Origin: Siphonodentalium dalli
Taxonomy: Eukaryota; Mollusca; Scaphopoda; Gadilida; Siphonodentaliidae
Assembly: GCA_032622095.1 (NCBI GenBank)
Contig: CP136068.1
Location: 13,497,729 to 13,561,728, forward strand
DNA length: 64,000 bases
Direction: 5' to 3'
Made by a program: the position numbers and the translations under genes. Positions 57,308 to 64,000 of the stretch are shown here, piece by piece. The notes under the pieces are model-generated. The model made no database searches. It was not told the origin of the DNA and saw nothing but the letters and a program-made list of their open reading frames with translations. Within the stretch, counting starts at the first letter, position 1; each line of letters begins with the position of its first letter.

Positions 57308-58617
57308 TAGTGCTGGGACGGTTGTCCGGATAACCGGTTACGGTTCGGTTACGCGTGTCAACCGGTTGGAGGAGGCCACAACCGGATAACCGTAATATTG
57401 ATAACGATCGTACTATCATCATAGTACTCCATGTAAATGTTGCCGAAATCATTTACGGAAGTTTAAGTAACGAGAGTAAGTAATAAGAAGTCGCTTAGAA
57501 GCGATTTGGACAGTTGATTGTGTATTCATATACCCCACAACACACAACACACGCCTGTTTGATCACCGGCGGCTTTTCTAGACATGAAACCAACAACTCT
57601 GTGAATCACTTGCTACACATTCAATGCCAATTTCCTTTGGCGGCATTACATGACGTTCCGGCTGCACGCGCACCGCGGCATACATCAAGTCTAGACTTTT
57701 ACTACGTCATCAAGTCTAGACTTTTACTACGTCATCAATAGTATGTCTGTTTTCTTGAAACTCCCCCCCCCCTTGTCATTACCATTAGTTCGTCTCAAAG
57801 CGATGACAGAAGACCTACAAAAACGGAAATCGAACGTTTGGGGACATTTAATTCTAATTGAAGATGACAGAAAAAAAGAAGAAATGGGCGATAAGGAAGG
57901 CCCGTCGAACGCGATTCGTTTATTGTGGATCAACATCCAATATGAAGTCGCACATCCAGAAAAAAACACAGGCCTACTGGGAGTGGGAAATCAGAGTATA
58001 TCTAGTGATGTGTTCGATAACTTTATTTCCTAAACACTGGCTGGGGCTTGCGTAATAATGAATCGCGACGATTTAATTTTGTTTGAATTTGTTTATGAAA
58101 TAATTGAAGTAACATCGTGTAGCCACTGTGATTAATACATACCTGCCTATACACAAACACTAGTAAACATTACTAAACAACAGTATACCTACCTTCAGTA
58201 CCTTGTTTGGGCTAATCGTGTCCGGGATATACACAAGGGAGGAACTATATTTCGTCGCTGAAGGGTTTGCAAGCAAGCGTTGTTTATGCGGTGCGGAACT
58301 CCTGTAAACATCGATATACTACCGCACCACTAATATATATTATATTTTAGTTTGTTTGGGCTCAAAACTGAACTAATTTATACACATTTACAACTATGAC
58401 CGCCGTAACGGGAACGCATTGTACGACCAAAACATTGTTTGTGATCGCATGTATATCAACGTTTCCGGGACACGTAATAAACACTTGTTTTGCCGATATA
58501 GTGACCAGTGTATTCAATCTCGTACTTAGGGTAATGCTGGTAGCGGTTAACCGGTTATGGTTAGGTTAATGCCCGTGGTTAACCGGTTAGGAAAAAACCC
58601 CAACCGTCCCAGCACTA
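57308..58617 (+). mobile_element. hAT element, copy 2 (1,310 bp, complete)
   Basis: The ends TAGTGCTGGGACGGTTG and CAACCGTCCCAGCACTA are perfect 17-bp inverted repeats. GAAAATAT is duplicated exactly (57300-57307 and 58618-58625). AACCGGTTA-type words cluster near both ends. It carries a decayed BED zinc-finger exon (57803-58033) and a tandem 28-bp duplication near 57685-57735 ('caagtctagacttttactac'). It provides the uninterrupted reference for both insertions in copy 1. Confidence 0.92.
57803..58033 (+). pseudogene. Decayed BED zinc-finger fragment
   Basis: Starts MTEDLQKRKSNVWGHLILIE like copy 1. An indel in the A-rich tract then shifts the frame. The alternative frame continues with KKKKWAIRKARRTRF and STSNMKSHIQKKT. 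Both zinc cysteines of the CxxC pair have become arginine. The finger cannot fold as in copy 1. Confidence 0.75.
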
Positions 58618-58705
58618 GAAAATATATCAAAACGTATAATGATACAATTCTTCAGAAGGAATGGCTATAAATATGTATCACAATTAATCGTTACACCATT
58701 ATTAC

Positions 58706-58810
58706 CTTTGCCATTGACGCCGAGAATTATGATGATAGCAACGATGATCACAAAGCTGACAACGCATCCAGTAATAATCCCAACCTTCAATCGATTAGAC
58801 AGCAAATGGT
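58706..58810 (-). CDS. Internal exon encoding a transmembrane helix
   Basis: On the minus strand the acceptor tgtttcttccacag precedes a 105-base open stretch ending AAAG and a gtaata donor. The exon is phase 1 at both ends (35 codons). It encodes HLLSNRLKVG, then about 20 hydrophobic residues (IITGCVVSFVIIVAIIIILG), then VNGK. This is a textbook single-pass membrane exon. It lies 89 bp from the edge of hAT copy 2. Flanking exons were not identified, so the gene is unknown. It resembles the exon at 9552-9668 in strand, phase and donor. Confidence 0.6.
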
Positions 58811-58825
58811 CTGTGGAAGAAACAT

Positions 58826-60302
58826 GATATTAAGTGTACAATGAATCATACAAGTCTTCAGAAATAAGCATATGGATAAGACTGAAGACTTAATTACACT
58901 TGAGAAAGACCCTAGAAGGGTCGGAAGCTCGTGAATAAAATTTCACAACAAATCTGTAAAGGTGATCAGTCTTATTATATTATCAACTATGATATTAGAT
59001 ATATTAAATATAGGTTATCACCACCATGTGTGTTTCCGAGATCCGTATTCAAGTCAAGCTGGCTTATGTGGGCCGTATATGACATGACAAGATGATATGC
59101 AGCCCAGAGAAGGTATCGAGACTTGAACAGATGTACCTATCATGGGAACACACAAAGTGGTGATAACCAGTTTATCTTACAATTCACTGAACAGACTATT
59201 TTACCCCACATGGTTGTTATTAATAACAAGACAGGTGTGCCTTAATGACTACCATTTATTAATCACTAAAGCAACTGGTAGTCGGAAACGTGTTTATGGA
59301 CCTCCAGCTTTCTTGTCATTGTTGAAGGACCTTTTTTGGTACCACCAAGCGCCAACAATGGGGTCCTGGCAATGATCACCGATCTAGTCCTGAAATACAC
59401 TAAGTGTAGCTGTTAGCAAAAAGGGGTGCCTCCTCTCAAAATGGAAGGAGGAATACTGGGTGGGACGCTAAATAATTGTCGACCGAGCTGTATCGAATCT
59501 TATCGCAAAAGGCTGTTTGCTGTCCATGTGACCTGACGCAAGACGAAATAGTTCCTCCCTCAATCTCGATTGGCATTGTTCCAATACCTTAGCATATACT
59601 CGTCCCTTTAGAACAAACACAGGCATTATCTCAGTTGACAATTAGTAAAGTGAGGAATAGAAGCTGGCAAATTGAGTACCTGATTTCCACATCGCTCCGC
59701 ATGTACTGTACATACCGGTAGTATACGTGATTGAATGCAGTACTGTCATATCTATTTATAGCCGTCGTGGTTTTCCCTTCCAATATATATACAATGTAGC
59801 CCCCCTGTGGGATAAATGATATGCGGCAGCTTTGCTTAGCATCTCAGTTTTCTAACATGTAGAATCATATGAGAATTTTGTCATTGTACATATATATAGA
59901 ATAGTTGACATGACGCATCACCATCAAGTCTGATGTAATCAATGATTAAGTGTGTCAAAATAGATTAGAATAATCATACGCACTAAAGAAAAAAACAATA
60001 TTTTTGTGTGAAATGCAACCGATTTTATTTAGTGTTTTCGACATTGTCTTCGCAAACGACAATGTAAGGAATGGATATAATAGAGGTTTTATCCAATTAT
60101 TGTGAAAATAATAGGACTAATTGATGCCAAAATTGGTCGGTTAATCATATTTGTTTACAAACAAAGCGAGTCTCTCCACAGCTCATGCATCGGAAACCAC
60201 CTAGGCTTTTCGCATGTATTTCAGATGAAATAGATAAATTGTAAGATAAAATGGTTACATTGTATCTCTTCCATGGAACACTCCATACAACACAAATTAT
60301 AA
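58826..60302. other. Unassigned, probably intronic to the transmembrane-exon gene
   Basis: This is where extracellular-domain exons of a minus-strand receptor would lie. A minus-strand piece after a ttcag acceptor near 59390 reads GDHCQDPIVGAWWYQ, but it contains a stop just before and is not called. No repeat family is obvious. Confidence 0.35.
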
Positions 60303-61140
60303 TAAAAGGCCGCTCGGCCGCAGTGTCCCCCGAACCGGTGGCTTCATTTGGAGCGGAGGCTTTGTAGAAGTATACTATATGGATAAGACACTTGTGCATT
60401 GTCTCATTACTGACATGCATACAAATAACCAAATCTTAAAAAAACTCTTAAAGTCAAAATATAACCTCATAATTGGCACAAAATGAAGAAAATTACAAGA
60501 AAAATTTAATTTTCTAAGTCGAAAAGCCCATAACTCTGAGAAAAATCATCGGTTCAAACTCAAATTCGAACTTGACCTGTATCGTGATATGACTGATCCA
60601 CATTAAAACGGTATTTGCAATTAAAAGATCCAAACTTGAGATATCATCCGGAAACCGAAAAAGTGAGAAATTTTAAAAGTAATACAAGTCGAATAAAAGG
60701 TTGGTAGACCTCATGTCCGCCTCTAAGCGTCGGCTTGATACGACCGTTGTTTGTGCATAAAAATTGGCATGGCGGAGCACGAAATCGAATTTGATCTGTC
60801 TTTTGTGCTAGTAAACCTACATATACTAAATTTAATTTCATTCAGTACACATTTACTAAAGTTATCATCCGGAAACCTCAAATTGGCAAAAATTCTAAGT
60901 CAAAAAGGGACATAACTCTGGTGAAAATTGGCGGGCGGAACCCGAATTCGAACTTGACCTGTGTTTTGCTGGGAGAAAGACACCTACCAAATTTGGTTTA
61001 AATCTGATTAACTCTACTAAAGTTATCATTCGGACACCAACTTTTGGGGTTTTATATGTCGGGTCGGCGGACAAAAAAGGGCCATAACTCTCGTGTTTTG
61101 CATATCAACAATCCAAAATCAAGTTATCATCCGGAAACCA
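60303..61140 (+). mobile_element. Pearl-like family F element
   Basis: The 5' part from 'ataaaaggccgctcggccg' matches, in opposite orientation, the element at 21395-22207. Core units follow with 'taagtc.aaa', 'cataactct.g', 'gaattcgaacttgacctgt' and 'aagttatcatccggaaacc'. The 3' hairpin is not seen; the last recognisable unit ends near 61140. Confidence 0.65.
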
Positions 61141-61579
61141 AAAAACAGAAGAACAAGACAGTCAAAGACTGTGGGGTCGCTCACCAGACTGCAAAGACTG
61201 ATAAGACTGGGACTTTGGAGACCACAACAGTCAGAACTTTTCATAATTACTTTAAAAGAAGTAGATCTAAACAGGATATGTGGCTTGAGAGGCTTCATGA
61301 ATGTAGATCAGTGAATATCAAATTACCAAATCTACAAAATCTACCTTGAAATTACCAAATCTAACTTGAAATTACCAACTGTACACTAGTGATCACCTCC
61401 TCCTCCAGCTCAATAAGTCCCCTCTTGCCCGGGGCCCAGACTCCCAAGTCTTAGGTTGAAATTTCACAACCGACATCTCAAACTTTCTCAATTGTTGAAA
61501 ATTTTCAATCTCACAAGCGCTTTATATAAAACCATTTAGACATGATTAAAGCCCAATTATCCATGGACCCAAAAACACT
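61141..61579. other. Unassigned sequence
   Basis: A 101-codon forward frame (61044-61349) overlaps the repeat and shows no domain. The direct repeat 'cttgaaattaccaa' occurs near 61344 and 61366. Confidence 0.4.
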
Positions 61580-62310
61580 ATATGTATGTCAGATTAATCA
61601 GTCAGGTAGTTCCAAGGTAGACGTTTTAATGAATTTTGTATTTTAATGATTGATTAGACACAAAAGTCTTAAGTCCCCATAGTCCCGTCATTTCTTAACA
61701 GGTTGACCTCATGTTAACAGATCTGAATCTCCGTCACTAAAGGATCCTCCATACTATATGGTCCAACCTCTCTTGAGAAGACATTATAAGTATTACTATA
61801 GAGACATACAGTTATGTCCCTGGTCCCACCCTATTTAACCTGGTGACCCCATCTGCATAAATTTGAATCCCAGACACCAAAGAACCCTTCATACTAAATA
61901 TCGGTAAAATAAACCTGACGGTCCGCGTAAAGGAAGCATATTAAGAGGAAAACTGTCCTTTGCTTGGCCCATATTTGACCAGGATGACCCCATTTGAACA
62001 AATCTGAACTACAGTCACAAAAGGACCCTTCATACCAAATATGAACCAATTCAACCCGATGGTACACGAGAAGTCGTTTTTAAGAATTACTATGGAGGGC
62101 AAGAGTTATGGCCCTGGCTTCACAACCATTTGACAGAGTGACCTCATTTGAACAAATCTGAATGTGAGTCACCTAGGGAACATCCACACCAAATATGAAC
62201 CCATTCAGTCTTATGACCTAGAGAAGATGTTCAAAGAATTGTTGGCAGATGGATGGACGGACAGACAGACAGATGAACAGGTAACAGATGAGAAGTGATG
62301 AATATAGCTT
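61580..62310 (+). mobile_element. Pearl-like family B element
   Basis: Several family B core units are followed by a GGATGGACGGACAGACAGAC microsatellite at 62250-62270 and a worn end ('agtgatgaatatagcttctt') in which the hairpin is lost. Confidence 0.65.
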
Positions 62311-62689
62311 CTTCTAATAAGAGCTTCAAATTTACATTTCATTGAACAAATCTGTCAGTCACACCCCCCCCCCCCAACACTGTGGGGACATCCCTGTGAG
62401 AATATGACATACAACATTTATTTGACTACATTAGCTTAACAAAATTCCCATGACCTTGAGAGCAAGTGCAATCTGAGAATTATATTCCATTCATCAAGCC
62501 ATCAGCTACCAGTGTCTGAGAGGTGTTGACATAGATAATTAGGTTTTAACGACTGCACACACAGCTTTTTGATACTCCTACAGCTGTGATCAAAACAAGG
62601 ATTTTGATGGGGTGAACAAGGAAGAGATAACATGGTATGATACAGTGTGGTGTGGCAGGGACAGGAGGTGGGGTTGGGGAGGGTGGGGT
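62311..62689. other. Unassigned sequence
   Basis: Nothing recognised apart from a C run near 62364 and a G-rich 'ggggttggggagggtggggt' stretch near 62671-62690. Confidence 0.4.
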
Positions 62690-63818
62690 TGGGTAGCTGT
62701 GATATGTCTAAAAAAATCAAAGGTCAAAATACAAAAATGTTTTTTTTTTTAGAGTTATGACCCTGACTCTGCCCCTATTTGACCCAGTGACCCCATTTGA
62801 ACAAATCTGAACCCCAGTCACCCCCCAAGGTCTCTCTGTACCAAATATAAGCTAAATCGGCCAAATATTTTTTTAGAAGAAGTCATTGTAAGAATTACTA
62901 TGAGTTATGGCCCTGGTTTCTCAACTAATTGACCGGGTGACCTCATTTGAACAAATCTGAACACCAGTCACCCAAGGACCCTACATACCAAATATTAGCT
63001 AAATCGGCCCAATGGTTCTGAACAAGAAGTCGTAAGAATTACTGTGGAGGAATAGAGTTATGGCCCTGGCTTCGCAACTATTTGACCCAGTGACCTCATT
63101 TGAACAAATCTGAATGAGAGTCACCTAGGGAACATCCACACCAAATATGAACCAATTCGGTCTTCCGGTTTCAGAGGAGAAGATGTTCAAAGAATTGTTG
63201 ACGGACGGAAGGATGGATGGACGGTACGACGGACGGATGGATGGACAGACGAACAAATGGGTAGATATGTGGCTCCGACCTATGTGGCTAGAAATGGTAA
63301 TGTGGCTTTAGTTTTTATGTGGCTTCTCAAGTAGCCATAAAATTTTATGTGGCTATCAAGTAGTAGATAGTGATAAAACTCCAGATTATGGATTCATAAC
63401 ATGTTGGAATTATAGCAGAAGAAGCTGATTAAAACTAAAAAACTTGCTCACAGCAACTGGGACAGTGGAATAGGAGAAACTGACAGGTCCGTGATTGGGT
63501 GGCTAGCCACATAAATGTCAGTCAGTGTCCGACATCTCCTATTGAGAGGTCATGGATGTCTAAATCGATGGACTTTTTTTTTCCAAATTTTGAGCGACTA
63601 CAAAATTAAATAAGCTGATTAGGCCAAATAGATCATTTTTGAACGTCCATCTGAAAGCTGTTACGTGGCTAGCCACGCAACGGAAGTTATGCACATAAAT
63701 ATCCATTTTACACAATCTTAGCCACATAAGTAGTCATTAGTAAACACGGACAGACGGACGGCGGACAAGGAGTGATGACTATAGCTCCACCGGAGACTTC
63801 GTCTCAGGTGAGCTAAAA
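62690..63818 (+). mobile_element. Pearl-like family B element, best-preserved 3' end
   Basis: Core units run to about 63180, then a long (GGAC/GGAT)n microsatellite at 63203-63245. About 480 bp containing repeated 'tatgtggct' words follow, then a second microsatellite near 63750. The terminal hairpin at 63783-63814 has an outer AGCTC(c)ACC/GGTGAGCT stem and an inner GAGAC-ttc-GTCTC stem, followed by AAAAAC. The 'gagctaaaa' terminus is shared with family A. Confidence 0.7.
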
Positions 63819-64000
63819 ACTTAATTTTCTATGTCGAAAAAGGGGCAAAACTCTGCCAAAAATGGTCGGGCAGAACCCAAGTTCGAACTTGACCTGTGTT
63901 TCGCTGGGAGAAAGTAATATACCAAATTTGGTTTGAATACGATTAACTCTACTAAAGTTATCATCCGGAAACCAACTTTCAGGGGTTTTCTAAGTCAAAA
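63819..64000 (+). mobile_element. Family F core units, running off the window
   Basis: One full core unit matches 60895-61040 closely ('gttcgaacttgacctgtgtt', 'taccaaatttggttt', 'gattaactctactaaagtta') and a second begins. The element continues past the window end. Confidence 0.65.

Noticed and set aside
59240-59400. Possible extracellular exon (GDHCQDPIVGAWWYQ) of the receptor gene
   Set aside because: An in-frame stop lies between the proposed acceptor and the conserved-looking part, and no donor is clear.

Overview
The window is animal genomic DNA that is almost entirely accessory. It is AT-rich, full of transposons nested in one another, and contains only scraps of host genes. The best guess is a marine mollusc, probably a bivalve. 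The main reason is at least six families of modular repeats, each built from core repeats of about 145-165 bp, then (in most families) a GACA/GACG-type microsatellite, then a terminal hairpin. This is the layout of the 'pearl'/HINE-type non-autonomous rolling-circle elements known from bivalves. The species cannot be assigned from sequence alone. I saw no tRNA, rRNA, CRISPR or prokaryotic operon.

Layout. 0-5 kb: a 22-bp minisatellite, a basic coiled-coil ORF (964-1803) resembling a LINE ORF1, and a pearl-like element of family A, whose core carries YY1-like AAGATGGC motifs. 5-9 kb: decayed DNA split by an 879-bp hAT MITE with a perfect 8-bp target duplication. 9-16 kb: a host-gene transmembrane exon on the minus strand, a tandem array with a period of about 146 bp, two indistinguishable 649-bp MITEs and a LINE 3' tail. 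16-24 kb: a long family A array, a Helitron interrupted by a 1.4-kb TA-duplicating transposon whose empty site survives 1.8 kb upstream, then a hAT element that carries a BED zinc finger and is itself broken by two younger insertions. 24.7-28.5 kb: a second TA-type transposon holding a complete family C element. 29.5-41 kb: the tail and then the body of a decayed gene of a widespread metazoan family with FEN1-like nuclease motifs. Between them lie a minisatellite that reverses orientation and a 3.1-kb Tc1/mariner-like insertion. 43.7-45.5 kb: family A and B elements. 46.8-53.7 kb: a family C element split by a 6.6-kb hAT-like element, which holds a 5'-truncated Ty3/Gypsy element with an intact 1,182-codon pol frame. 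55-64 kb: B and F elements, a second BED-hAT copy with a perfect 8-bp duplication, and another transmembrane exon on the minus strand.

How the parts relate. Little here works together as a pathway; the value of the window is its insertion history. Several insertion sites can be read to the base because an uninterrupted copy exists elsewhere in the window. They show that hAT elements leave 8-bp duplications, the TA elements leave TA, and family F leaves none, as expected for rolling-circle insertion. Only the Gypsy pol frame looks intact. The two 1-1 phase transmembrane exons, with good splice sites, are the best evidence of host receptor-type genes.
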